DNA from: Spongorhabdus nitratireducens
Lineage (GTDB): Bacteria > Pseudomonadota > Gammaproteobacteria > Pseudomonadales > Endozoicomonadaceae
Assembly: GCA_947387575.1 (NCBI GenBank)
Contig: CANDOC010000007.1
Coordinates: 124,001-188,000 of the forward strand
Direction of reading: 5' to 3'
Length of the DNA: 64,000 nt
Shown: one piece after another, positions 51,012-59,915 of the stretch
Numbering within the stretch: position 1 is the first letter of the stretch
Layout: every line of letters begins with the position of its first letter
Translations under genes and position numbers: made by a program
Notes under the pieces: model-generated
Databases searched by the model: none
What the model was told of the DNA's origin: nothing
Seen by the model: the letters and a program-made list of their open reading frames with translations, nothing else

Positions 51012-52310
51012 TCAATACCCGAAGAAACGGGGCAGGAAGAGTGACAGGTCAGACCAGAACGAGGTCAGGATTACCACCGGCAGGTAACCGGTCAGAATCA
51101 GGATCATGGCCGGTTTAATGACTTCGGTAACTTTCACCTGGCCGATACGGGCACCCAGATAAAGAATCGATGCATACGGCGGAGTCACGCCACCCATAGC
51201 GGTGTTAACCCCCATGATCGCAGCGAACTGAATCGGGCTGATTCCCAGTGCTTCCATCAGCGGCAACAACAGCGGTGCAATCAGGATGATGGCGGTCACA
51301 TCATTCACAACCATGCCTACCAGGAACAACAGCACGTTGATCATGATCAGCAGCAGCACCTTGTTGTCTGTGATCGAGAAGATGGCTTCCACCAGCTCCT
51401 GCGGCACATCTTCCAGTACAAACATCTGGGACAGGATCATACTGAACAGAATCATCAGCATGATGGCACCAACAGACGTTGAAGCTTCTTTACCGGCACC
51501 CAGAAGGGTTTTCAGGTTAAGGCCCTTGTAGATCAGGAAACCGACCGGAATGGCATAGATAACAGCAACCGCAGCGGCTTCGGTCGGTGTCATCACACCG
51601 CCGTAAATCCCCCCCAGAATAATGACCGGCATTAACAGGGCAGGTGTTGCCTTGAAGCCACGGTTACTGACTTCTGCAATAAAGTCACGCCCCTTGGGAC
51701 GATCTTCAAGCACCAGCGGGAAGCGACGAGACATCCAGATGTTGACCAGGGAAAAGTTGAACATAATCAACAGTCCCGGGCCGAGTGTGGCAAGGAACGA
51801 TGCCAGAATGGAGGTATCCGTCACCCAGCCATAAACGATCATGGTCACACTGGGTGGAATCAACAGTCCCAGCAGGGAAGCATTGGCAATCAGTGCTGTC
51901 GCATAGGCTCGGGGATAACCCTGCTTTTCCATCTCGGGAATCAGCAGCGGGCCAATCGCCGCAACACCGGTCAGACCGGAGCCGGAAATCGCACCAATCA
52001 AAGCACAGCTGATGGTTGCAACAACACCCAACCCACCCCGCAGGTGGCCCACAAAGATATTCACAAACCGCAGCAAACTGGCGGCTATTCCACTGACACT
52101 CATTATCGTGCCAGCCAAAACAAATAGCGGAATCGCCAGCAGCACCGGATTACCCAGCTGCTGGAAGCCCCACAACATATTTCCCTTCATGACCACATCG
52201 CCCATGAAGTACATCACCATCAGACCACCGCCGAAGCAGTAAGGCAGTGGTACCCCAAGGGTCAGCAGAATAACCAGAACCAGAACGGCAAACAGGGCTA
52301 CTTCAATCAT
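51012..52310 (-). CDS. TRAP transporter large permease (DctM family)
   Basis: 432 residues and about 12-13 hydrophobic segments. Family marks include LRFVNIFVGHLRGGLGVVAT, TGVAAIGPLLIPEMEKQGYP, MTPTEAAAVAVIYAIPVG and ILYLGARIG. Cooperates with the DctQ and DctP proteins in Na+-driven uptake. I place the start at ATG 52310, one base after the DctQ stop; the frame is open 7 codons further, overlapping DctQ. Confidence 0.94.
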   Translation of the reverse strand: MIEVALFAVLVLVILLTLGVPLPYCFGGGLMVMYFMGDVVMKGNMLWGFQQLGNPVLLAIPLFVLAGTIMSVSGIAASLLRFVNIFVGHLRGGLGVVATISCALIGAISGSGLTGVAAIGPLLIPEMEKQGYPRAYATALIANASLLGLLIPPSVTMIVYGWVTDTSILASFLATLGPGLLIMFNFSLVNIWMSRRFPLVLEDRPKGRDFIAEVSNRGFKATPALLMPVIILGGIYGGVMTPTEAAAVAVIYAIPVGFLIYKGLNLKTLLGAGKEASTSVGAIMLMILFSMILSQMFVLEDVPQELVEAIFSITDNKVLLLIMINVLLFLVGMVVNDVTAIILIAPLLLPLMEALGISPIQFAAIMGVNTAMGGVTPPYASILYLGARIGQVKVTEVIKPAMILILTGYLPVVILTSFWSDLSLFLPRFFGY

Positions 52311-52311
52311 C

Positions 52312-52782
52312 TCAGCGCGCCTCCTCAACAAACAGGCTGCGAACGTGACGACCGAAGTGAACAGCGGTGTACAGCATCATCAGCACCAGACCGGTAAACA
52401 GCGCAACGTCGACATAGAAAGTGGGGATATAGAGGGTCGGGCTTTCTTTCCAGACTCTCCACGAGTAGCGGGTAAAGTCCCAGGCCCAGGTAGTGAGCCA
52501 GATACCGATACCCAGACTCAGCGCTTCACCGATGACGGCCAACACTTTTTCCTGCCGCTCGGTCTTGAGGAAAATTTCCAGCACATTGGCACGGATATGG
52601 GTATTCTCGCGGGAAGCATTGACTGCCCCCAGCATGTAGAGCCACAGAGTTGGATATAACAGACTCTCTTCAAGCCCCAGAACCGGAACTTCGAGAACAT
52701 AACGGGTAATAACCTGAACGAACTGCCCCAATGCCACAAGACATATCAGCCCCGTCAGGAGATAGCTGGCAAATCGATTCAT
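52312..52782 (-). CDS. TRAP transporter small permease (DctQ family)
   Basis: 156 residues with four membrane helices (YLLTGLICLVALGQFVQVIT and others) and the RYVLEVPVLGLEE-like and SRENTHIRANVLE regions of DctQ. First gene of the TRAP-dehydrogenase operon. ATG 52782 has GAGG 8 bases upstream; the frame is open a further 34 codons, but those residues do not look like DctQ. Confidence 0.9.
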   Translation of the reverse strand: MNRFASYLLTGLICLVALGQFVQVITRYVLEVPVLGLEESLLYPTLWLYMLGAVNASRENTHIRANVLEIFLKTERQEKVLAVIGEALSLGIGIWLTTWAWDFTRYSWRVWKESPTLYIPTFYVDVALFTGLVLMMLYTAVHFGRHVRSLFVEEAR

Positions 52783-52989
52783 TAACTGAACCTCATTGTT
52801 ATTTTTTGGTTGTGAAAGATTTTTTGTTCCTGCGGGGGAGGAATAAAAAACTACATCTTTCACCCCTGATTTTTTATGAGGCACAAGGTAATAATTTCAG
52901 GCTATACAATCAAAGCGATTATTTTGATGCCTTTATAAATTATTTTTATACTCTTGCTGACTGAAGTCCGCAGACGTGCAGCAAAAACA
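52783..52989. promoter_or_regulatory. Divergent promoter region LysR / TRAP-dehydrogenase operon
   Basis: 207 bases separate two divergent starts. It must hold the LysR binding site and both promoters. Some AT-rich stretches are seen, but I found no clear T-N11-A dyad that I would stake a claim on. Confidence 0.35.
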
Positions 52990-53928
52990 ATGAATAATCT
53001 GACCATCCGCCAGCTTGAAGCCTTCAGGGAAGTTATTCGAACCGGCTCCATATCCGAGGCTGCCAGAGCCCTGAACCGAACCCAGCCCGCCGTCAGTACG
53101 CTGATATCCAATCTTGAGGAAGAGCTGGGGATGCAATTGTTTGAGCGCAACCGCAGCCGCCTGATAAAAAAGCCGGAAGCCCAGCATTTCTTTGAAGAGA
53201 CCGAGGCCATTCTGGAGCGGCTGGCGCGTGCTGCTCACACCATGCGCGATCTGGCGGCACTTCAGGAAGGTCACTTGCGGATTGCATGTATGCCGGCTTC
53301 TTCACAATTCATCATGCCGGGACTGCTCGCCCGGTTTGTGAAAAACAAGCCGAATGTCAAAGTCTCGTTAATGATGCGGGCATCGTCTGTCATTGAGCAG
53401 TGGGTGGCATCACAACAATACGATGTCGGCCTTGCAGAAACTCCTCCGCCCAACCGGGCGCTTGAAATCATCCCTTTTGAACTGCGATGCGTTTGCGCAA
53501 TTAAAAAGGATGATCCTTTGACTGAAAAAGAAGTCATTACACCAGCCGATCTGGATAACCGGCCAATGGCAACATTGCAGGAGGAGCATCCGAATCTGAT
53601 GGCGACTCGGGATGCTTTTAAACAGGCTGGCGCAAAACTGAATATTCGGTTTGAGCTGCGTAACTTTCAGCCGGCACTCAAGTTGATTGAAGAAGGGTTG
53701 TGTTATTGCATCTGCGATCCGATGACTGCCTGTAACTATATGGATTACCAGAGCGAAAACCCCAAACTGATCTTTCGCCCCTTTGCGCCGGCAATCAACC
53801 TTTCGGTTTCAATTCTAAGGCCAGCCCAGCGAGCCAGCTCATTGCTTGCTGATGCGTTCACAAGCAAGCTGGAGCAGGCCCTGTTGGATATCAATAAAGT
53901 CAGTGAGGGCAAGGGGTTACAGTTGTAA
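52990..53928 (+). CDS. LysR-family regulator of the TRAP-dehydrogenase operon
   Basis: 312 residues. N-terminal helix-turn-helix TIRQLEAFREVIRTGSISEA, AARALNRTQPAVSTLISNLE, then the substrate-binding domain (GHLRIACMPASSQFIMPGLL). ATG 52990 fits the LysR N-terminus; the frame extends 12 codons upstream. Divergent from dctQMP and the dehydrogenase genes, the usual position for an operon-specific LysR activator. Similarity to opine regulators such as OccR/NocR is possible but not established. Confidence 0.92.
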   Translation: MNNLTIRQLEAFREVIRTGSISEAARALNRTQPAVSTLISNLEEELGMQLFERNRSRLIKKPEAQHFFEETEAILERLARAAHTMRDLAALQEGHLRIACMPASSQFIMPGLLARFVKNKPNVKVSLMMRASSVIEQWVASQQYDVGLAETPPPNRALEIIPFELRCVCAIKKDDPLTEKEVITPADLDNRPMATLQEEHPNLMATRDAFKQAGAKLNIRFELRNFQPALKLIEEGLCYCICDPMTACNYMDYQSENPKLIFRPFAPAINLSVSILRPAQRASSLLADAFTSKLEQALLDINKVSEGKGLQL

Positions 53929-53934
53929 GAACTG

Positions 53935-55644
53935 CTAGCGATCCCCAGTCTGTTCCCAAAAACCGATAGAGAAATCTTCAACAGGAGGGTTCCCCTGTAT
54001 TACAGGCTCATTTGCGATCCAGGCACCTGATCCAAAGTCATAAATACTGACAGTATTATCAGGGTGGAAGGCTAACAGGTGACTGCCGTCTGGGGTGGGG
54101 TAAATACCACTAATGGCCAGATGCCCCTCAGGCTTGAAAATCTCCTGCTCAATAGCTGAATCCAGATGTGGATTCACTACAAGAATAATGCGTACATGTT
54201 CTGGCCTGTGATCACGGCATCTGAGCATTTGCTGCCTCAGGAAGACCAAACAATATTCACCAGTAACTTTTTTAGTCGCTCTTAAGCATGAACTCCAGAA
54301 ATAATAATAGTATTTGAACTCACCCCATTTCGGCACTCTGAGATCACCGGGGTTACTTTCAGAAAAGTACAAAAAACGCATTTGCTCCCTGGTCTCACCA
54401 TGACTCTCCTTCTGGGTTGGCCCAATACTTATATAGACATCGTATTCATTATTTTCAGGGTTCCACACTGGGCACATGCCCTGTGGCTCCTGCATATAGA
54501 GCCATGGTTCGGCTTTTTGGGTAGGCAGGTCAATACATCGTGGGCTTTCAGTTATTTGAGCCGAATCAGGGTAGCAGTGAAGTACATCGAGATGTGTAGC
54601 AAAGAGAGCTCCACTATCGAGCAGGCACAAGCTGACCCTGTTCAATGGGGCATCAGTGCCTCCATAACCTCTGTTATAGTCGGGCTGTTTACAATAGGAA
54701 AGGCCGACATAATAATCTTCTTTCAGCTCAGGGGGCAGTTGATGATAAATCCCTTGCGTCTCGGCAACAAAGAAATCATGACGCACTGTCTCTTCTACTT
54801 TGGCACGACCATAGCTTCTTGCCTGATCATGGAGCACAGGCATTTTTTCCACTCTGCCAGCAGAACTTACCCAACAAGATTCATGGCTTGTCTCATAGGC
54901 TGCCTCAGCCATTGGGTTACTGAAGCCAAAATGCACACATCCCTGCTTATTACATACAACACTGGAAAGCCGGCAGTCCGGTGTTTCCTGGGTAACTTCT
55001 TCAGAAAGGACAATCTCAGCTCCTGTGAACTCCCATTGATATCCGCCGCCTGCCACTCCTTGCTTTCGTTCCAATCTGAGACGCATAACAGGATCATGTG
55101 GATTGTTTTGCCTGAATAAAAGCAGAGCAGGAAACTTCAATGAACCTACTGGCATCTGTTGCACCGGAACAGTATCACCTGAACCTAAGGAGTCATAAGC
55201 GTACTGGCTTTTATCCGGAAAAATGAACCCTCTTAAATTAGCGGGTAATGGGGAGCAAACATGAGAGGAAATATCCTGAAGAGCCAACTCGACACCACAG
55301 CTCTCGCAATAACCAGGATCAGTTGGCTTGGAGAGTCTTCTGAAGTAAAAAAAATTCCCGTTACTCTCTATCCTTTCATAAACGAAGCGCTTCTTATCAT
55401 GACTGTCAGAAAATGTATGCCTGGAAAGAATACATCCCTTGGGATCTGTTTGTGTATACCCAAATACTACTGCCGAGCAATCACTACACTTGTATTTCAC
55501 ATAGCCGAGTTCATCTTCAGGTTGTGGCGTAAACGTTAAATTTAAAATCTGTATATCATCATCGGCTTGCAAATATGTTGGAACTGCAATTAACCAGAGA
55601 TAAATAAGCGGTATCAGATAATATGAAATACTACTTTTTTTCAT
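53935..55644 (-). CDS. Unrecognised cysteine-rich exported protein
   Basis: 569 residues with a signal peptide (SYYLIPLIYLWLIAVPTYLQ then ADDDI) and 18 cysteines in the mature part, several paired as CSDC and CESC or grouped like CRLSSVVCNKQGC. I do not recognise a family. The C-terminal third, with GIYPTPDGSHLLAFHPDNTV, resembles one blade of a WD/propeller repeat. The gene stands alone between a LysR gene (convergent) and another LysR gene. Its codon and base use is less GC-rich than its neighbours, a hint of transfer. Start ATG 55644, weak ribosome site. Probably a secreted, disulfide-rich host- or surface-directed protein, but function is not known. Confidence 0.8.
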   Translation of the reverse strand: MKKSSISYYLIPLIYLWLIAVPTYLQADDDIQILNLTFTPQPEDELGYVKYKCSDCSAVVFGYTQTDPKGCILSRHTFSDSHDKKRFVYERIESNGNFFYFRRLSKPTDPGYCESCGVELALQDISSHVCSPLPANLRGFIFPDKSQYAYDSLGSGDTVPVQQMPVGSLKFPALLLFRQNNPHDPVMRLRLERKQGVAGGGYQWEFTGAEIVLSEEVTQETPDCRLSSVVCNKQGCVHFGFSNPMAEAAYETSHESCWVSSAGRVEKMPVLHDQARSYGRAKVEETVRHDFFVAETQGIYHQLPPELKEDYYVGLSYCKQPDYNRGYGGTDAPLNRVSLCLLDSGALFATHLDVLHCYPDSAQITESPRCIDLPTQKAEPWLYMQEPQGMCPVWNPENNEYDVYISIGPTQKESHGETREQMRFLYFSESNPGDLRVPKWGEFKYYYYFWSSCLRATKKVTGEYCLVFLRQQMLRCRDHRPEHVRIILVVNPHLDSAIEQEIFKPEGHLAISGIYPTPDGSHLLAFHPDNTVSIYDFGSGAWIANEPVIQGNPPVEDFSIGFWEQTGDR

Positions 55645-55741
55645 TTCTTTAACCTATAAAGAAATATTCAAATCCTATCCTAGGTTGATTTTTTAGCAGA
55701 CTTTTGAAGACGCGGCTTAAAAACAAATTACCACATCCATT

Positions 55742-56641
55742 TTATTGCACTCCATTTTTATCAAGCTCATTCAGCAAGGTCGTAATCCAGTGGCTCCGCA
55801 AGGGTGATTCAGCACAAAGCCAGATGCTCTGGATACATTCGTAGGGGCAACCACTGACTGAAATAATTTCCATTGAAGATCTATCTACCAGATACTCCGG
55901 CAGATAGGCTAGCCAGTAGCCAGTTTCAATAGTGGCTTTCAATGCTGCAAAGCTGTCGACCCGTGCCCCGATCTTTCTGGGGAAGTCTTCTTCATGCCAG
56001 CCATCAGTGCTCAGGGGGCTTCCGGTATCACCATAAATCATGGTTGAAGGGGTTACGAAAGAGTATTCGAGAACATCTTCAACCGCACAAGCCTGCTCAG
56101 CTTTCTCTAGCTGCCTGTTTCTCACCAAAGGATGTAAAGGTGAGGCCACAACCACAAAGCGAAGATCCTGTAGCTTGTGAAAAGCGAGGCCGGCAACAGG
56201 TGGCGGTTCGCCTGTCGTACTCACCAATGCCAGATCAACCTGACTACGTCGCAGTTTCTCCAGCCCCTTATCCTGAAATGTTTCGAAACTGAATTCTCCA
56301 AACCGGGATCTCAGTGGTTCAATAATGGCACGCAAGTTATGTGCTAAGAGAATAGCCGCGCCACTGATTTTAATATGCAGGCGACGTGGCTTCCCCATTT
56401 CTTTTTCGATCGTGCCATGCAAAGCCAACAGCTCCCGAGAGCGTGCCAGCAATTGGTGCCCCGCAGCCGTCAACTGCCAGCTTTTCCCCGAGCGATCAAA
56501 CAGCTCACACTGATAATAAGCCTCAATCCGCCGAATGGCTTTTGACAGGGTTCCGGGCTGTAAATCCAGTTTTTTTGCAGCATCACGAAGGCCATTGTGA
56601 CTCGTAACCTCGGTGAAAAGAGATAGATCATCAATACGCAT
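55742..56641 (-). CDS. LysR-family regulator
   Basis: 299 residues. Helix-turn-helix SLFTEVTSHNGLRDAAKKL, then LQPGTLSKAIRRIEAYYQCE. The effector domain begins RLHIKISGAAILLAHNLRAI. Divergent from the old-yellow-enzyme gene, with a perfect dyad in the gap. It likely regulates that gene and itself. Confidence 0.9.
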   Translation of the reverse strand: MRIDDLSLFTEVTSHNGLRDAAKKLDLQPGTLSKAIRRIEAYYQCELFDRSGKSWQLTAAGHQLLARSRELLALHGTIEKEMGKPRRLHIKISGAAILLAHNLRAIIEPLRSRFGEFSFETFQDKGLEKLRRSQVDLALVSTTGEPPPVAGLAFHKLQDLRFVVVASPLHPLVRNRQLEKAEQACAVEDVLEYSFVTPSTMIYGDTGSPLSTDGWHEEDFPRKIGARVDSFAALKATIETGYWLAYLPEYLVDRSSMEIISVSGCPYECIQSIWLCAESPLRSHWITTLLNELDKNGVQ

Positions 56642-56656
56642 AACGTTTCCATTAAA

Positions 56657-56681
56657 GAAACACTTGTTGAAATAGTGTTTC
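56657..56681. promoter_or_regulatory. Dyad in the LysR / OYE intergenic region
   Basis: GAAACACT (56657-56664) and AGTGTTTC (56674-56681) form a perfect 8-bp inverted repeat with a 9-base spacer, in the 103-base divergent gap. This fits a LysR recognition site. A second, looser GTTTC ... GAAAC repeat lies just left (56645-56661). Confidence 0.5.
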
Positions 56682-56744
56682 CCAAAAGCAGGAGAAAAAA
56701 TCGTAAGCTAGGCGACAAATCAAGCATTATCAAGCAGTTAAAAA

Positions 56745-57743
56745 ATGAATGGACTTCGGTTTAACCCCTTACAGATATCTGATGGTCTGACCCTTGAAAA
56801 TCGTCTGGTGGTGCCACCCATGGCATCACAAACGGCTGATACCCTAGGATTGGTAACGGAAAAAACATTGGAGCATTACAGCCGACTGGCAGAATCAGGA
56901 GCCGGGCTGGTGATGGTGGAGTACAGTTTTGTTGCCCTGAGCGGCCGCAGTGAGCCTAACCAGCTGGGAGCTCATCATGATGACTGTCTTCCCGGTTTGA
57001 GTGCTATTGCTACCAGATTGCATCAGGCGGGTACCAAAGCAGGCCTGCAGCTGACACATTGTGGCGGCAAGGGTAGTTACGATATTGCTATCGATCTGAT
57101 GGGACCTTCAGGTATTAAAGTGCCAGCCTACGACCGGGATCTGGAACAACCCCGGCCAATGGATATGCAGGATATTCAGTACTGGAAGGACAGTTTTATT
57201 AATGCTGCTATTCGTGCTGAGAAAGCAGGCTTTGATCTGGTAGAGATCCACTGTGCTCATGGCTATGGTATCAACCAATGGTTGTCACCCCTGACTAATC
57301 AGCGAGATGACGAATACGGCGGTTGTCTGAAAAACCGGAGCCGTTTACTGCTCGAAATTGTTGCTGGTATCTCAATCCATGCACCGAGCCTGAGCATTAT
57401 GACACGCATACCGGGTCAGGACTTGTACCCGGAAGGACTGACCCAGAATGATATGAAGCAGGTAGCACAATGGCTGGTTGATGCCGGTGTTTCGATTCTT
57501 GATATTTCCTCCGGTATCGGCGGCTGGAACCGCCCTAAATCGAGACGCGGGGAGGGTTATCTGGTGGAAGAGTCAAAAGCACTTCAGGGCCATACCCATG
57601 TTCCTGTCATTGGTGTTGGCGGTATACAGGGCGCTGACTATATCGAGCAGGCGCTTGAGAATAACTGGCTGGATCTGGCAGCAGTCGGCAGAGCAATTCT
57701 GCAGGATCCGGCACAGTTCAAAGACACTCATATGTCCTCTTAA
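56745..57743 (+). CDS. NADH:flavin oxidoreductase, old yellow enzyme family
   Basis: 332-residue FMN TIM barrel of the YqjM-like class, shorter than classical OYE. N-terminus NRLVVPPMASQ; active-site region LQLTHCGGKGS; IHCAHGYGINQWLSPLTNQR followed by DDEYGG; C-terminal phosphate-binding GVGGIQGADYIE and AAVGRAILQDP. Reduces activated alkenes or related substrates; the natural substrate is not evident. Divergent LysR upstream. Confidence 0.93.
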   Translation: MNGLRFNPLQISDGLTLENRLVVPPMASQTADTLGLVTEKTLEHYSRLAESGAGLVMVEYSFVALSGRSEPNQLGAHHDDCLPGLSAIATRLHQAGTKAGLQLTHCGGKGSYDIAIDLMGPSGIKVPAYDRDLEQPRPMDMQDIQYWKDSFINAAIRAEKAGFDLVEIHCAHGYGINQWLSPLTNQRDDEYGGCLKNRSRLLLEIVAGISIHAPSLSIMTRIPGQDLYPEGLTQNDMKQVAQWLVDAGVSILDISSGIGGWNRPKSRRGEGYLVEESKALQGHTHVPVIGVGGIQGADYIEQALENNWLDLAAVGRAILQDPAQFKDTHMSS

Positions 57744-57754
57744 AACCTGACCCA

Positions 57755-57785
57755 AGGGAGGTCTGCCTTGTGCTCAGACCTCCCT
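57755..57785. terminator. Hairpin after the old yellow enzyme gene
   Basis: AGGGAGGTCTG and CAGACCTCCCT form an 11-bp perfect stem with a 9-base loop, 12 bases after the stop. No T-run follows, so an atypical terminator or stabilising hairpin. Confidence 0.5.
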
Positions 57786-58020
57786 CCAATCCTGCTACCA
57801 TCAAGCATCTCCGCATTATTAAGTGACCTGTTTTCTGTACTCGTGATAAAGTAAGGCCGCATTTTGTAAGCAACTGTAATATCAGGTTGCTTTAATTCTG
57901 TACCTGTTACACACAACCTTGTCTCAGGTACAGTAATTGCAGCTTTCGCACTGACAACATGCTTCATATAAGAAAAACATCCAAGAAAAGCGTGAGATCT
58001 CATTCAGGGGGGATAGATTA
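57786..58020 (+). promoter_or_regulatory. Leader upstream of WS/DGAT 2
   Basis: 235 bases without a gene, AT-richer toward the right end. It must hold the promoter of the WS/DGAT 2 gene. The ribosome site is AGGGGGGATAGATTA before ATG 58021, a six-G run shared by all three WS/DGAT genes here. Confidence 0.45.
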
Positions 58021-59664
58021 ATGCAGCAGCTTTCTGCACTGGATGCCGCATTTGTGAACATGGAAACAGGTACGGCGCCTTCTCATGTGGGCAGCCTGGG
58101 TATCTACGACCAATCCACAGCGTCCAGTCATCCGGTCCGGTTCAAGGACATTATCAAAGCCATTAGAAACCGTCTCCACAAACTGCCCGAACTACGACAG
58201 CGGTATGTGGGTGTGCCTATGGGGCTGGATTACGGTTACTGGATTGCAGATCCTAACTTTGATATCGAATTCCATCTGCGCCATATTGCCCTGCCGGCTC
58301 CCGGAGACTGGCGCCAGCTTTGCATTCAGGTTGCCCGTCTGCATGCCCGTCATCTGGATATGAATCGTCCGCCGTGGGAAATCTATATTATTGAGGGGTT
58401 GGACAATATCGAAGGCATTCCCAAGGGTAGCTTTGCTGTCGTCACCAAATTCCATCATGGTCTGATCGATGGTCAGGCCGGCGCCAAGCTGATGGGAGCC
58501 ATGCATGACCTGGTCGCTGATCCGGTGCTGCCTCCTTGCGAAGAACCGCTGATTGCCGACCGTATGCCAACTGCAGTCGAGCTACTGGCCAGAGCCTCAA
58601 TCAACAATTCCAAAAACCTGCTTAAAAGCAGCAAGATTGTTGCCAAGTATTCATTGCCACTGGCTCGCAAGGCCACCAGTGTTGTCACCAAAAAGCTCAC
58701 AGGCAAGAAAAATTCATCGCTGATTCCAAAGCCGCCACGGGTACGTTTCAATCAGAAAATATCCCCACACCGCTCTTTTGAAGCCATTGATTTCAAACTG
58801 GATGAAATTAAGGCTGCGGCAGCAGCATTGCCTGGACTGACCGTAAACGATATCGCACTGGGCATTATTTCCGGTGCCCAGCGTCGTTACCTGGATGATA
58901 AAGGCGAGCTGCCTGATGCTTCACTGAATGCACTGGTTCCGGTCAATATCGCTACTGATGGCCGGGATGTTGAAGGTAAAAACAAAATCTCCTTCATGTT
59001 TCCCAACATCCATACCAACATTGCAGATCCCAAAGAACGTCTGCTGGCAATCAATTCCGCCAGCAAGACATCCAAATCCAACAACAAGGCCATGGATGGA
59101 CGAGCACTGTTGGATGCAACCCAGTTGTTGCCGAACTCAGTAACCAACCTGATTATTCGCAACCTGTCTCACTATAACTTGATGCGTCACCTGCCACTGA
59201 CGGGTAACTCGGTTATCACCAATGTGATGGGCCCCAAAGTGCCGCTGTACTTTGCCGGCGCCAAGATGGTGCGCTTCTACGGACTGGGGCTGCCACAAGA
59301 TAATGTGGGTCTGTTTAACATCATCTTCACCTATAACGGCCTGCTTTCTATCAGTGCTACCAGCTGCCGTGAAGTGATGCCGGACCCGGCTTTCTATATG
59401 GAATGCATGCACGAATCTTTCGAAGAGATCAAAGCTGCATTGTTTGCAGAAGAAGAGCCGGTCGAAACAGAAGCTCAGGTAGATCAAGCCGAGGATGAAC
59501 AACCGGAAGAAGTCGTTGAAGTTGCACGGGCTCCAAAGGCTGAGCCGGAAGTTATTCTTAAATCCGAGCAGACCAGTACTGTTCAGCCGCTGAAAAAAGA
59601 GCGTCCCAAAAAACGCTCTCAGGTTAAGCCGTCCGAAGCGGTTGAAACTGCAGAATCAGCTTGA
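58021..59664 (+). CDS. WS/DGAT family wax ester synthase/acyltransferase 2, with charged C-terminal tail
   Basis: Second paralogue of the wax-ester/triacylglycerol synthase family, 547 residues. It keeps the catalytic HHGLIDG at 145-151, PPWEIYIIEGL, TVNDIALG and VITNVMGPKVP, so activity is expected. After the normal end near residue 475 comes a tail of about 70 residues: first acidic (ETEAQVDQAEDEQPEE), then Lys/Pro-rich (PLKKERPKKRSQVKP). Such a tail is unusual for the family and could anchor the enzyme on lipid droplets or bind other charged surfaces. It is the first gene of the storage-lipid neighbourhood. Confidence 0.93.
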   Translation: MQQLSALDAAFVNMETGTAPSHVGSLGIYDQSTASSHPVRFKDIIKAIRNRLHKLPELRQRYVGVPMGLDYGYWIADPNFDIEFHLRHIALPAPGDWRQLCIQVARLHARHLDMNRPPWEIYIIEGLDNIEGIPKGSFAVVTKFHHGLIDGQAGAKLMGAMHDLVADPVLPPCEEPLIADRMPTAVELLARASINNSKNLLKSSKIVAKYSLPLARKATSVVTKKLTGKKNSSLIPKPPRVRFNQKISPHRSFEAIDFKLDEIKAAAAALPGLTVNDIALGIISGAQRRYLDDKGELPDASLNALVPVNIATDGRDVEGKNKISFMFPNIHTNIADPKERLLAINSASKTSKSNNKAMDGRALLDATQLLPNSVTNLIIRNLSHYNLMRHLPLTGNSVITNVMGPKVPLYFAGAKMVRFYGLGLPQDNVGLFNIIFTYNGLLSISATSCREVMPDPAFYMECMHESFEEIKAALFAEEEPVETEAQVDQAEDEQPEEVVEVARAPKAEPEVILKSEQTSTVQPLKKERPKKRSQVKPSEAVETAESA

Positions 59665-59680
59665 TGCGATAAGTCCTTAC

Positions 59681-59708
59681 TACCCCTGCAGGCCATTCTG
59701 CGGGGGTA
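59681..59708 (+). terminator. Hairpin terminator after WS/DGAT 2
   Basis: TACCCCTGCAG and CTGCGGGGGTA form an 11-bp stem (one G-U pair) with a 6-base loop, followed by ACTTATTCCCTTTC, a pyrimidine-rich but not pure T-run. Starts about 17 bases after the stop codon. Confidence 0.6.
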
Positions 59709-59915
59709 ACTTATTCCCTTTCTTGAGTGACATTATTACTCATTCTTCTCTGACAAAAGCGTTTAAAATTCCTGATCAAGCACAAAAGTGCTAGAAATCA
59801 GCCGCAATTCGCCATATAACAACAAAGTAGAAAGATAAAAAATATCTCTGCCAACAGAGATAGCAGCATGACATTTCATGCAATACCCGGGTAACACCGA
59901 GGAAATAACAACATC

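Noticed and set aside
54382-55119. Plus-strand open frame of 245 codons opposite the cysteine-rich protein gene
   Set aside because: The minus-strand frame has a signal peptide and is longer; the plus-strand one has neither family match nor ribosome site.
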